This document shows, one piece after another, positions 49,201 through 56,356 of a stretch of DNA of 64,000 nt. Below the pieces are notes generated by a model, which was not told the origin of the DNA, searched no databases, and was given only the letters and a program-made list of their open reading frames with translations. Each line of letters starts with the position of its first letter. The first letter of the stretch is position 1. Location: the IMG/VR virus record IMGVR_UViG_3300047496_000430, positions 1-64,000 of that record; one strand, given 5' to 3'. The stretch is from a virus. The position numbers and the translations under genes were made by a program.

Positions 49201-49668
49201 CGTGAAAATCTTCGTGTCCGGGTCGAAGGCGAGGTCGAACCGGCGCCCGTCCTTCACGTTGAACTGACTCTCGAGCTCACCGTTCTGCCTGCGGCGCGCG
49301 TACACGCCAGGCTTGAGCTGCCACTGGTTCGAGACCTGGTACTCCCGCCCATCGACCAAGTAGCTGTGGCGACGCGTGGTCTTCGGAATCTCCGCTACCC
49401 GGATGCGCTGACGGTCGATGAGTTGCCCGGCCTTGTCCTTCAGCGCGAATGTTGCGAAGACAGGTACGGCCCAACTCTCGCCGTTCACCTTCGCGGCGTG
49501 CTGCCCACGAATGTCATCTGGGTGCAGGTCATCCTGCACCTCGAGGTTCTCGAGGTGGAGCGATTGCAGCTTCCCTTGAATGCTCCCATTCGGGAAGTGA
49601 CTGCGAATGCCCTCGAGCACGTGGCTCTTGAGGTCGTCGAATGCGTCCGTCGGGGCGAGGTAGGCCAA
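43222..49668 (-). CDS. Single-chain fused beta-beta' RNA polymerase (about 2,148 aa)
   Basis: Beta part: HLGFLDPINTPEGAKTGV, GYNFEDGIVIS, GNKGIVTRILPDAEMPH (near 47330) and GGQAMGTLGLYALLAHGA, each matching bacterial RpoB motifs. Beta' part starts near 46600 (DDQIRTLAPKEL): ALHKYSVQGFRARRVEGSAV, then T-A-D-F-D-G-D at 45465-45445 with the three magnesium Asp, and the second zinc site with HDCGT (about 44390) and CEEEQGICQKC (about 44190). The N-terminal beta' zinc site is missing. TTG 49668 has GGAG six bases upstream; ATG 49722 and a frame opening at 49803 are alternatives lacking a ribosome site. It would transcribe phage genes. Confidence 0.9.
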   Translation of the reverse strand: MAYLAPTDAFDDLKSHVLEGIRSHFPNGSIQGKLQSLHLENLEVQDDLHPDDIRGQHAAKVNGESWAVPVFATFALKDKAGQLIDRQRIRVAEIPKTTRRHSYLVDGREYQVSNQWQLKPGVYARRRQNGELESQFNVKDGRRFDLAFDPDTKIFTMDYNKAHPPLYPLLKTLGATDEELEKAWGKEILTANKNARNVGAALEAFYRTSKGTAPSSHEEAAAHFYQAMERSKLRPDSTSVTLGKPLTHVTSEAIRLATEKMLKVQAGHPEDDRDSLVFKDLRSAGDFAYDKLRGAGPGIRKRIERKINTAKEVRDIIKMDLFDRPVRDTFKENEASSTPSQINPLEMLGSAMQTTIMGPGGIRSERGIVDEAKFVNPSHLGFLDPINTPEGAKTGVTLRLPVGLKKVGNEARIQLYNTRTHEMEHVNAATFLDANVVLPDQVRWENGRPKPISDTVKMSVKNNAIENGKFEDAHYVMRLPAQLFNITANLIPFMGNTSGGRASMASRQMEQAISLVHREPPLVQVSTGVPGPVTFEQVVGDFASHVAPVDGHVTSVKKDAIVITDKSGQKHEVQLYQHYPLNDAKGMLHSTPTVKVGDEVKEGKSVADTNFSKNGTLALGTNLRVAFIPFRGYNFEDGIVISQSAADKLSSEHLHKHTLAVDGETKLNKAAFMREHHNVFKKDQLAKLDDDGIVRVGSRVSPGDPLVAAMKPFRLKDRTGLSAIRRSMSGAHTDKSLRWDADASGEVVSVHRGPDGVSVHVKTTEPMQVGDKLTGRAGNKGIVTRILPDAEMPHTPNGEHIEVALNPSGVPGRMNVSQVLETAAGKVAKKTGKTYLVENFEPGVDFLARVKSDLKTHGLSDTEELIDPVTKQSLGHALVGPMHMLKLVHQVDKKLSVRSGMDPLPGSGEHETYDSNLQPASGGHTGGQAMGTLGLYALLAHGAKANIREMQSYKSEGPDPNTSPSKQWPSDHRRIWAAIATGGALPTPKPTFAFQKFEDLLRGAGVNLEKKGHDFILTPLTDDQIRTLAPKELPKPAELVHRNKVDGNGDPKPITGGLFDEKLTGGHGGRQWTRISLAEPLPNPVFEAPIRHLTGLSQKDYDAVIAGTRGITPNGHLTDTHAGITGGAGIKLLLERIDVKKDLRKAEEELRTVRGEHKVDSVLKRVKYLRALDTANLKPADAYVLHNLPVMPPVLRAVSRLPDGNLQFEGLTKLYSDFAKVNDKLKDPVIAQNLDDAHKQELRESLYDGVKALMGVGIPYEGQKLKGILHQISGSQPKRGYFQRVLINRRQDLTMRSTIVPEPALGLDEVGLPSHAALSLYRPFVIRKLREMGAIQTELQAPALLAKPTPSVWRALDRVMEERPVLLKRDPALHKYSVQGFRARRVEGSAVQIHPLVTGGFTADFDGDSMSAYVPITREAVAEAHKMFPSNNLFSEATGRVMYQPTLESALGLYKLGLVGKETGKTFKNPAQVVEAVQKGHLLSTDVVELDGKKTTPGRVMLAAALPKEMQDTYLHDFNTKVDGKGLDAMLTTLAKNHHELYGDVVNKLKDIGNGAASGSVRLPLPTAAGHAFAFQKFENTHVAVHDPSKNIFVPTGVHTLSLKDFTPDYETRDKVLKAAHAEAASIYASTKIPQADKDRQAINVYKTAGNTMKTLHEEKMKKDPSNLFTMYSAGVKPGWEQYKQMVLAPMIYQDSADQDIPTPVTKSYSEGLDLGSYWTQMHGARRGAVLKVQGVEKPGVMSKLLMQNMMNVLITKHDCGTNKGVALSVQERDIHDRYLQKDFDQDGLHVPAGTLLTPDIVGKIRSVKKDARLVVRSPLKCEEEQGICQKCSGVSSSGDLHPLGTNIGVLSAHTVGERAVQLTLKAFHTGGVREASGSKVVNAFKHFSNLLMLPEHVPNEATLSMVSGKVEKIQPTATGVDIFVGGKRHHVSNDARGMPLHAALPNSRGISGYMPWQPPVVGMQVEAGQHLSDPNRTVVNPRQLFKATNSMERVQGHLVDEIHGLYAKEGIKRRAIETIVRVMGNLTEVTDSGDHPTVLRGEYRPTTTVYKLNAELIAASKKPIEHKPTLKGIEVLPLEMQEDWMAKLQHRHLRETLMEAAATRGVSHIHGTHPVPGMAFGSELGLTKRDASKPGYGHLKDVPEHFY

Positions 49669-49786
49669 TGGTTTCTCCGCGGAACTTCTGGGCCGCAGGG
49701 TAGCTCGCACGCGAGAACACATGCAAGGCAGAACCAAGCGGTGGAATAAGAGCACTGGAGGATGACACGGCACGGAAGGAGCGAAA

Positions 49787-49915
49787 ATGGGGCCCGAAAG
49801 CAAGGACGCTGGCGCGCTGTTTCAGCGACGCATCGAGCAGATGTTCGAACTCGAGGAGCAACAAGATGACGAAGATGAACCAGAAGAAGACCTCGATGAA
49901 GGGAATACAACGTGA
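49787..49915 (+). CDS. Acidic microprotein (42 aa)
   Basis: AAGGAG lies five bases before ATG 49787. The product starts MGPESKDAGALFQRRIEQMF and ends in a strongly acidic stretch (QQDDEDEPEEDLDEG). It opens the plus-strand operon divergent to the RNA polymerase gene; the 118-base gap between them (49669-49786) must hold both promoters, but I see no convincing -35/-10 pair, only a CTCGCAC-GCGAG palindrome at 49704-49715. An acidic peptide beside a polymerase gene could bind the enzyme; speculative. Confidence 0.6.
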   Translation: MGPESKDAGALFQRRIEQMFELEEQQDDEDEPEEDLDEGNTT

Positions 49916-50064
49916 AGGTGCTGTTTCTTCTGTTCTTTGGCGCCGGTCTGTTCAACGGTGCGATGCTCTGGATTCGCGAACATCTACGCAGGGAAAGTGA
50001 GCGCTATGCTCGTCAATCCGTACAGGGACCGGCTAGCGACCCTGCCCGGCACGCGCATCCTTGA
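49912..50064 (+). CDS. Single-pass membrane microprotein (50 aa, GTG start)
   Basis: GTG 49912 overlaps the previous stop as GTGA. The first 20 residues (KVLFLLFFGAGLFNGAMLW) are a transmembrane helix, followed by a basic polar tail (REHLRRESERYARQ). It overlaps the next gene by 59 bases. Membrane role unknown. Confidence 0.5.
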   Translation: MKVLFLLFFGAGLFNGAMLWIREHLRRESERYARQSVQGPASDPARHAHP

Positions 50065-50599
50065 GTCAACTTTCGACATCATCGGCGCGAAGTTGCTCGA
50101 CCCCCACAACCAGAGCCGCCTCTGGGAAGTGCAGTGCTTGTATGCCCCCCTTCCCGGCCGCGCGCTAGGTGGTTTTCGCGCGCGGCTCACAGACCAACTC
50201 GGATTCATCACCTTCTGCAACCAACGCGACCTCGAGGTGCTCATCGACAACGCCTGCCCTGGTGACTACTGCGGCTGGAACGACACTTACTACGTCGGGC
50301 CGACACACCGCGACTGGTATGGCCTCTGCTGTGACGAGGATGACCTACGCGACGACCTGTTCGAGTACGAGCTCCTGCTGCGCGCACAGTTCGCCGGCGG
50401 CGCGTTGATACCAGCCTTCCAGGGGCAGCTCGACTACGTGCGTCTGCTGCATCTCGGCAACAACAACGACGTCGAGGAGGAGCGTCTCTTCATAATGGAC
50501 TACGACCCAGACACGGGCGCTTTCCCCGACACGACCTTCGAGAACGTCGAGCGTCGATGGATGCGCAACGGCACTTCGAAAGTTCGATGGCATACATAG
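50006..50599 (+). CDS. Hypothetical protein (197 aa)
   Basis: Start chosen at ATG 50006 (MLVNPYRDRLATLPGTRILE). Globular, aromatic and Cys/Trp-rich in the middle (CPGDYCGWNDTYYVGPTHRD, WYGLCCDEDDLRDDLFEYEL), with a very acidic second half. No family recognised. Lies in the MoxR operon. Confidence 0.7.
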   Translation: MLVNPYRDRLATLPGTRILESTFDIIGAKLLDPHNQSRLWEVQCLYAPLPGRALGGFRARLTDQLGFITFCNQRDLEVLIDNACPGDYCGWNDTYYVGPTHRDWYGLCCDEDDLRDDLFEYELLLRAQFAGGALIPAFQGQLDYVRLLHLGNNNDVEEERLFIMDYDPDTGAFPDTTFENVERRWMRNGTSKVRWHT

Positions 50600-51207
50600 C
50601 CGCGTCCGCTGGCCTACTAGAGAAGACGGGCTGGACATGCACAAGCTGCGACGAGCACATCGAGTACGTCGAAGAAGTCTTCCAGTTGCAGGTTGTGGAG
50701 ATGCGCCTCATCGAAGGACACCTCCGCTACTTGCCCATCATGGCGACGAACGGGGACTACCTGTTCGACCCGCAATTCATCTGCTTTCGCTGCTGGGAAG
50801 ACGCCTACGAAGACCTGAAGGAGCACGTCGATGACATGCCGTCCCTGGACGACATGGGAAGCATGTTCGCCTGCTCAACTTGCGGTAGCGGCATTCGCGA
50901 AGGGGAGTACACCATCATCGCGACGCTCGGAGAGATGCATCGCTCTCGCCGCGCACCACAAGGACACCACGACCCGACGTTCGTGCCTTCAGGAGCGCCG
51001 ACAGTCCTCTGCCTCTACTGCGCGAAGTGTGTCGATGAGCAGTCCATCGATATGTGGATAGGACTGGGACACAACAACGACTGCCTCGAGTGCGCGCACG
51101 TTCGCTGCTGGCGCAACGACGTGACGTGCGAGTGCCACTGCCACACAGACGACCCCTACGAAGAAGAAGACGTCGAAGACGACACTGAGGAGGACACCGA
51201 TGGCTGA
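50557..51207 (+). CDS. Multi-zinc-knuckle hypothetical protein (216 aa)
   Basis: At least four Cys pairs: CTSC (about 28-31), CFRC (about 76), CSTC (about 106), CLYC/CAKC and a CLEC...CWRN...CECHCH group near the C-terminus, ending in an acidic run (YEEEDVEDDTEEDTDG). This suggests two or three treble-clef/zinc-ribbon units. ATG 50587 (MAYIAASAG) is an alternative start. It overlaps the MoxR gene by eight bases and so is probably made together with it. Confidence 0.7.
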   Translation: MDAQRHFESSMAYIAASAGLLEKTGWTCTSCDEHIEYVEEVFQLQVVEMRLIEGHLRYLPIMATNGDYLFDPQFICFRCWEDAYEDLKEHVDDMPSLDDMGSMFACSTCGSGIREGEYTIIATLGEMHRSRRAPQGHHDPTFVPSGAPTVLCLYCAKCVDEQSIDMWIGLGHNNDCLECAHVRCWRNDVTCECHCHTDDPYEEEDVEDDTEEDTDG

Positions 51208-52429
51208 GAAGACCGAGAAGAAAGTGGGCGATGACCAAATCGTGGTGCACAACCTGGAGGACATCCTCCAGATGGCGCTGCTGGTCCCGAAGGATGACCC
51301 GCGAGACCCAGAGTGCCGCTGGGGGGCACCCATCTGCCTCTGGGGCTCGCCAGGCATTGGCAAGTCGGGCCGTGTCGAGGTTGCCGGCACGCGACTCCAG
51401 TTGCCTGTGGAGACGGTCTACCTCGCTACGAGGCAGCCCGAGGACATCTCCGGCGCACCGTTCCAGGACGTCAAGAACGGCGGCATCACTATCGAGACGA
51501 TTCTCGGGGCCGTCCGCACACTCGTCGCCGCGAAGAAGGGCGTGCTGTTCCTCGACGAGCTGTCGTGCGCACGACCCGCCATCCAGGGCGCCGCGCTCGG
51601 TGTCGTCTACGAACGCAAGGTCGGCGACACCGTGCTGCCGCCGCGCGTGCGCGTAGTTGCCGCGGCCAACCCCCCGGAAGAAGCCGCCGGCGGCTGGATG
51701 CTTTCTCCCCCGATGGCCAACCGCTTCATGCACTTCACGGTGCCTGTGCCTTCTCGCGCGGAGTGGAGCGAGTGGCTCATGGGGAACGACGCGAGAGAAG
51801 ACGTCAACCTCGCAGCGAACGAAGCGATGGTTGCCCAGAACTGGGACGTGGTCTGGGCACGCGTGAAGGGCGCCGGCGCGGGCTTCATGCTGAAGAGCCC
51901 GGACGACACGCTCTACGCGCTGCCGCGCGAAGGCAGCAAGGACCGCACGCGCGCATGGCGCTCCCCGCGGTCGTGGGAGCTCGGACTGCGCGCAGTCGCC
52001 ACGTGCCGAGCCCTGGGACGTCCGGAGCTCGAGCTCGAGCTGCTCACTGGCTGCGTGGGTCACGCAGGCGCTGAGATGTGGGCGACGTACAACAAGAACC
52101 TCGACCTCCCGGACCCGAAGGAGATGCTCGAGAAAGGCTGGACGCCGGACAAGATGCGCCTCGACGTCTGCCACGCCGCGTACTCCTCGGCCATCAGCTA
52201 CGCGCTCGACCCAAAGGACAAGAAGGAGCAGCGCGCGCGTGCAATTCTCGCGTGGAAGCTTCTGCAGGGCGGCCTCAACGCGAACATCCCCGACATCATC
52301 GCGCACCCGGCGAAGACGCTCATGAAAGCGGGCTACCGCGCGTCCGTCGATGCGGAGCTCAAGGCTGTGGCGGGTGAAATCACCCTTCGCTTCGGCCACA
52401 ACAAAATCGCGAACATGGTCTCGCGATGA
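51200..52429 (+). CDS. MoxR-family AAA+ ATPase (409 aa)
   Basis: Walker A GSPGIGKS (49-56), Walker B LFLDE (116-120), and a sensor-1 Asn in VVAAANPPEE (N157), with an AAA+ lid after residue 240. The order and the short lead-in match MoxR-type ATPases, which act as chaperones that remodel or load cofactors into partner proteins, usually with a VWA-domain protein. The next gene encodes exactly such a partner, overlapping by four bases (ATGA). GAGG lies six bases before the ATG. Confidence 0.9.
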   Translation: MAEKTEKKVGDDQIVVHNLEDILQMALLVPKDDPRDPECRWGAPICLWGSPGIGKSGRVEVAGTRLQLPVETVYLATRQPEDISGAPFQDVKNGGITIETILGAVRTLVAAKKGVLFLDELSCARPAIQGAALGVVYERKVGDTVLPPRVRVVAAANPPEEAAGGWMLSPPMANRFMHFTVPVPSRAEWSEWLMGNDAREDVNLAANEAMVAQNWDVVWARVKGAGAGFMLKSPDDTLYALPREGSKDRTRAWRSPRSWELGLRAVATCRALGRPELELELLTGCVGHAGAEMWATYNKNLDLPDPKEMLEKGWTPDKMRLDVCHAAYSSAISYALDPKDKKEQRARAILAWKLLQGGLNANIPDIIAHPAKTLMKAGYRASVDAELKAVAGEITLRFGHNKIANMVSR

Positions 52430-53928
52430 GCAACCACGAAGAGCGCATCGCAGTCGCGCGCGCCTTCGCCATCTTGACAGCGCCCTACTACATCGCCGCG
52501 ATTCACGGGTTCGTGTTCGTGGCGGTGCCCGGGTGTCGCACGATGTTCCTCACGCGGAATCTCATCTGCGGGTACGACCCTGAGTGGGCCGTGCGCGCAA
52601 CGGACGAGGAACTGGCCGCGGACATCATCCACGAGGTGAACCACTTCCTGCGTCGGCACTTCGAGCGGTCCGACACCGTGGCGTACCCAGACCTCTTCGC
52701 TCTCGCCGGCGACCTACCCATCAACTCGGACATGCGAACTGCGGGATGGACGCTCGAAGAAGGCTCCATCTACCCCGAGAGCTTCGACCTGCCCGCCGGG
52801 CTGAGCACAGAGGAGTACTACGAACTCCTGCTCAAGAAGAAGAATGAAGAGGAAGAAGAGGAGAAGAAAAAAGAGAAGGACGAACAGGAGGGCGGCGACG
52901 AAGAGGGCGAAGGAAAAGGCGGTGCTCCCGGCGGACAGAACAACAAGACCGACGGCGACCAGAAAGGCGCCAGCGGGAAGAAGCCGCAACCGGACCCGAA
53001 TGCCAAGAACGCTGGAGCGGGCAGCGGCAAGCCAGGCAAGGGGCAAAGCACACCCAGCAAAGGCGGTGGCGCGGGTGGCAAGGGCACACCGGTAGATAAG
53101 AAGTGCGCCGCAGGCAACTGCGGGTCCATCGCCGGTCCCTCCCACCCGCTCGAGCAAGCGACGTTGGAGCAGCTCGCTGCAAGTGTTGGCCGCAACGAGG
53201 TCGAACAGAGGGTCATCGAGAAGCAGGTCTCGCAAGCCATCAAGACACACGCAGCGACGAACGGTCGGGGGTCCGTGCCCGCCGACCTTCTCTCCAAAGC
53301 CGAGATGGACGACGAGCCCTCGACCATTCCCTGGCAACAGGAGCTGGCATCGGTGCTGCGCAACACCTCTGGACGCATCCAGTCCGGTGGTGACGACTAC
53401 TCCATCTCGCGGCCATCAAAGCGTTCTGGACTGCGCCGCGGTCTCATCAGACCTGGCCTGGTCGAGCACCTTCCCGAGGTCGGCATCGTCATCGACACCT
53501 CGGGCTCGATGGGTCCGCAGCAGCTCACTGCGGCCGCGCGCGAGGCCTACGCCGTTTGCCAGGCGCTCGGCATCGACGAGGTCTGGTTCTGCGAAGCAGA
53601 CGCCGCCATCTCACAAGACTGGAAGCGCGTCGGTCCTTCCTTCTTCCGCGACCTCGAGATTCGTGGCGGAGGCGGTACTGACTTCGCGCCCGCCATCGCC
53701 AGCGTGGACCGGTTGAACCCCCGACCGGACCTCCTCGTGTACTGCACCGACGGCGACGGCCACGCTCCTAAGCAGCCGCCACCAAATCTCGAAGTCGTAT
53801 GGGCAGTAGTTCCTTCGTACTTCAACCGCGCTCCCGCTCAATGGGGTCACACGGTCATCATCTCCGATGACCTGGGTCGTCGTCGACGCGAGCTCATCCT
53901 CCCAGACGATACAAAGGACACGCCATGA
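52426..53928 (+). CDS. VWA-domain protein with N-terminal HExxH metallopeptidase-like region (500 aa)
   Basis: Residues 1-125 hold H69-E-V-N-H73 in ADIIHEVNHFLRRH, the motif of the DUF2201-type putative metallopeptidase region. Residues 137-225 are a charged Glu/Lys then Gly/Lys/Pro linker. Residues 350-495 are a VWA-like domain with the MIDAS D357-T-S-G-S361 (IVIDTSGSMG) and GGGGTDF as the third MIDAS part. Such proteins pair with MoxR ATPases, as here. Target unknown. Confidence 0.9.
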   Translation: MSNHEERIAVARAFAILTAPYYIAAIHGFVFVAVPGCRTMFLTRNLICGYDPEWAVRATDEELAADIIHEVNHFLRRHFERSDTVAYPDLFALAGDLPINSDMRTAGWTLEEGSIYPESFDLPAGLSTEEYYELLLKKKNEEEEEEKKKEKDEQEGGDEEGEGKGGAPGGQNNKTDGDQKGASGKKPQPDPNAKNAGAGSGKPGKGQSTPSKGGGAGGKGTPVDKKCAAGNCGSIAGPSHPLEQATLEQLAASVGRNEVEQRVIEKQVSQAIKTHAATNGRGSVPADLLSKAEMDDEPSTIPWQQELASVLRNTSGRIQSGGDDYSISRPSKRSGLRRGLIRPGLVEHLPEVGIVIDTSGSMGPQQLTAAAREAYAVCQALGIDEVWFCEADAAISQDWKRVGPSFFRDLEIRGGGGTDFAPAIASVDRLNPRPDLLVYCTDGDGHAPKQPPPNLEVVWAVVPSYFNRAPAQWGHTVIISDDLGRRRRELILPDDTKDTP

Positions 53929-54230
53929 TGGTCGAGAAGAAGAACGACGACATCCCAACGGCCGCGATTCTGCGCCAGCAGGTCCAGAGCTACTACGCGA
54001 CCATCGCGGAGAAGAACGCGAGCGAAGGCCGAAGCCAGGCTGCGGCCGTCGGGAAAGAGGCACTGGACGCCGCGCGCAGCGGGCGCACGTTCATCATGTG
54101 GTCGAAGCCGCTCAACGCGCAGGCACTGGAACTCCTCCAAGCGGCGAAACTCAAGGTCGAAGACCTCGGCGAGCGTGTCGCCACCAGCTGGCGCATCAGC
54201 TGGGACGAGTCTCCGGTCAAGGCGAAGTAG
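53925..54230 (+). CDS. Small helical protein at end of MoxR operon (101 aa)
   Basis: Start ATG 53925 overlaps the upstream stop (ATGATG; ATG 53928 is the other choice), with AAAGGA six bases upstream. Helical N-terminus (AAILRQQVQSYYATIAEKNA), then beta-like stretches (FIMWSKPLNAQALELLQAAK, ATSWRISWDES). Last gene before a strong hairpin terminator. Could be a partner of the MoxR-VWA pair; no family recognised. Confidence 0.7.
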   Translation: MMVEKKNDDIPTAAILRQQVQSYYATIAEKNASEGRSQAAAVGKEALDAARSGRTFIMWSKPLNAQALELLQAAKLKVEDLGERVATSWRISWDESPVKAK

Positions 54231-54233
54231 CAG

Positions 54234-54267
54234 GAACAGCGGGGTGCCTTCGGGCGCTCCGCTGTTC
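54234..54267. terminator. Strong hairpin between convergent units
   Basis: A 15-bp stem (54234-54248 with 54253-54267, two G-T pairs) closed by a TTCG tetraloop lies in the 47-base gap between the convergent stops at 54230 (+) and 54278 (-). The trailing tract on the plus strand is TTCTTCTA, so it mainly ends the MoxR operon and probably also stops minus-strand read-through. Confidence 0.75.
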
Positions 54268-54277
54268 TTCTAGCTAC

Positions 54278-56356
54278 TCAGACTGCTGCTCCCGCGCGGC
54301 GCGGCGCGCGCTGCTCTGGAAGCGGTCGTGTGTCCACACCGGGGTTCCCCTGTCCAGGCTCCCGCATCGACGCCAGCATCTGCTTGACGAGGTCGGCGAG
54401 CTCGGGGCTCTGCAGCCGCAAGTTGCCGAGCGCGACCTCTTGCTGCTTCGGTGGCATCGCCGAAATCTGCTGCGCCTGCATCATTGCGAACGACGGCAAG
54501 TCGACGTTGAGGCGCGCGCCCTCGTTCTGGTTCTCCGGCTGCATCCGCTGCGCACCAGTGAGCTGGCTTGCGACGCCGGCGAGGAAGGTGGCCGGCGGCA
54601 CACCCATCGCCGTCGAAGGCGGCAGCGCCGGCTGTCCCTGCACCACCTGGCCATCGGGACCGACGACCTGGAGCTCAGGAGGCAGCTGCACGCCGCCCTG
54701 CACCAGCTCCGACCCCGGACCGCCGCCAGCGCCCTGCTGCTCCGGACCACCAGGCTCCCCTGGCGCGAGTGGCGCGGCGGCCGCCTGCTGCAGGACCTGC
54801 TGTCCCTTCGCCTGCATCTTCATCATCACGACCTGCGCCTCGCCTTGAATCTGCGCCATGGCGAGCTGCTGCTTCTTCATCGCAGCGAGCTTCAGGTCCG
54901 ACTCCTCCATCATCGTGTTCGTCTCGTCGGTCTGCGAAAGGTCACTGTCGGCGAGGAGAGCCGTGTCGGAGATTTTACCAGCGGCGTTGAGCTGAAAGAA
55001 GAAGGCCTTGCGCTGCAGGTCGTCAGCCATCTTGAACGGCTTGAAACGCACACTCGCCTCGGGCCAGCCCATGTACGCAGCGACGTTCTTCATCACGAAG
55101 CGCGCAAGCGCCTTGTGGCGCAACGTGTAGCCGATGAACGCGTTCTCGAGCATGCGCATCGAGACGTTCGTACCGGCGTAGCTCATGCCGCCGAGCAAGA
55201 ACTCACGCGGCACGCCCATGCCGACCATGATGTGCTCGGACCACTGTTGAATCTCGCCGGTGAGAAGCAGGGCTCGCCCGTCTCCACCGACGGTCTGTTG
55301 CCCGACGGGCAGCGGGAGGATGGGGATGTAGTTGTTGTCGTAGCGCCAGCGCGCAATCTCGGCAGCAATCTGGTCTCGCCAGTCGACGAGGTTCGTCGTG
55401 GTGTACGGGTCACTCGTCCCGCTGCCTGCCTGCGGGAAGAGGATGCGCAACGGCACGATGTGCTCGAGGAGGATGGCTTCCTGCGCCTTCTTCATCGTCT
55501 GCAGGTAGAAGGCGTCCTTCAGCACGGGCAGCAGCAGCGGCGTGCCCCAGCCACGGTCCTGCGTCGCAAGCGTTGGCCGGCGCAGATGGAAGAAGTTGTC
55601 TTTCGAGAAGATGACGCCCTTCGACTCGCGCATCGCCTGGATGAACACCTGCGGCGTCGACTCGACGACGTCCTTCCGACCCAGCACCACGTCGTTCCTG
55701 ATGAGCGCCGGGATGTTGTAGAAGTAGGTGTACTCACCTGTGATGTCGTTGTACGTGATTTCTATGTCTTCGGGATTCCACCGGATGAGCCGAATGCCGC
55801 TCGCGTTCTTGAAGTAGTAGTCCTTCGGGATAGCGTCGCCGAGGAACCCACACTCCGGACACGTCATACGGAACTGGTAGTTGGTGCAAATCCAGAAGGC
55901 TCGAATCTTCGAGGCCTCATCGCGGAAGTTGCAGCGGGTGCACTGCAAGTATTTCTTGAAGGGATAGCTCAGCGAGATGCAGGCGTTGCCGTACGCGTGG
56001 TAGTCGAGCCCCGATTCGACTTGGAACGCGCGGTAGCGGAGGTGGTCCTGGAAGTACTCCGTGTACTGCTTCTTCACCGCCTCATTCTGGTGGTCGACGA
56101 TGATGTCTGTGACCGGGTACTCGCTCAGCTTGAACACCGTCGCGTTGATGAGCGGGTTCGTCATGAAGTAGTAGCGGCACCACTTGAACAGTCCCTTGAC
56201 GGTGACCGGCAAGTACGTGTGCGCGACGTCGAAGAAGGGACTCGGATAGTTGACCCCCTGGACGTTGCCACCACCCTGTGTGCGCCCGCGCGTCTGCGCG
56301 AAGCGCATGCCGCTGGCGGGCCCCGATGCGACTCCGAATCCGCCCATGAACGACAT
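54278..56356 (-). CDS. Portal protein with zinc-binding insertion (692 aa)
   Basis: The core (residues 40-480) has portal-like segments: VTVKGLFKWCRYYFMTNPLI, RLIRWNPEDIEITYNDITGE, DAFYLQTMKKAQEAILLEHI and GVPREFLLGGMSYAGTNVSM. C139-x2-C142 and C166-x2-C169 form a zinc-ribbon insertion not usual in classical portals. After residue 490 comes a helical Gln/Ala/Pro-rich tail. Twelve copies should form the packaging ring at one capsid vertex. Its start overlaps the stop of the upstream gene (TGATG). Confidence 0.88.
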   Translation of the reverse strand: MSFMGGFGVASGPASGMRFAQTRGRTQGGGNVQGVNYPSPFFDVAHTYLPVTVKGLFKWCRYYFMTNPLINATVFKLSEYPVTDIIVDHQNEAVKKQYTEYFQDHLRYRAFQVESGLDYHAYGNACISLSYPFKKYLQCTRCNFRDEASKIRAFWICTNYQFRMTCPECGFLGDAIPKDYYFKNASGIRLIRWNPEDIEITYNDITGEYTYFYNIPALIRNDVVLGRKDVVESTPQVFIQAMRESKGVIFSKDNFFHLRRPTLATQDRGWGTPLLLPVLKDAFYLQTMKKAQEAILLEHIVPLRILFPQAGSGTSDPYTTTNLVDWRDQIAAEIARWRYDNNYIPILPLPVGQQTVGGDGRALLLTGEIQQWSEHIMVGMGVPREFLLGGMSYAGTNVSMRMLENAFIGYTLRHKALARFVMKNVAAYMGWPEASVRFKPFKMADDLQRKAFFFQLNAAGKISDTALLADSDLSQTDETNTMMEESDLKLAAMKKQQLAMAQIQGEAQVVMMKMQAKGQQVLQQAAAAPLAPGEPGGPEQQGAGGGPGSELVQGGVQLPPELQVVGPDGQVVQGQPALPPSTAMGVPPATFLAGVASQLTGAQRMQPENQNEGARLNVDLPSFAMMQAQQISAMPPKQQEVALGNLRLQSPELADLVKQMLASMREPGQGNPGVDTRPLPEQRAPRRAGAAV

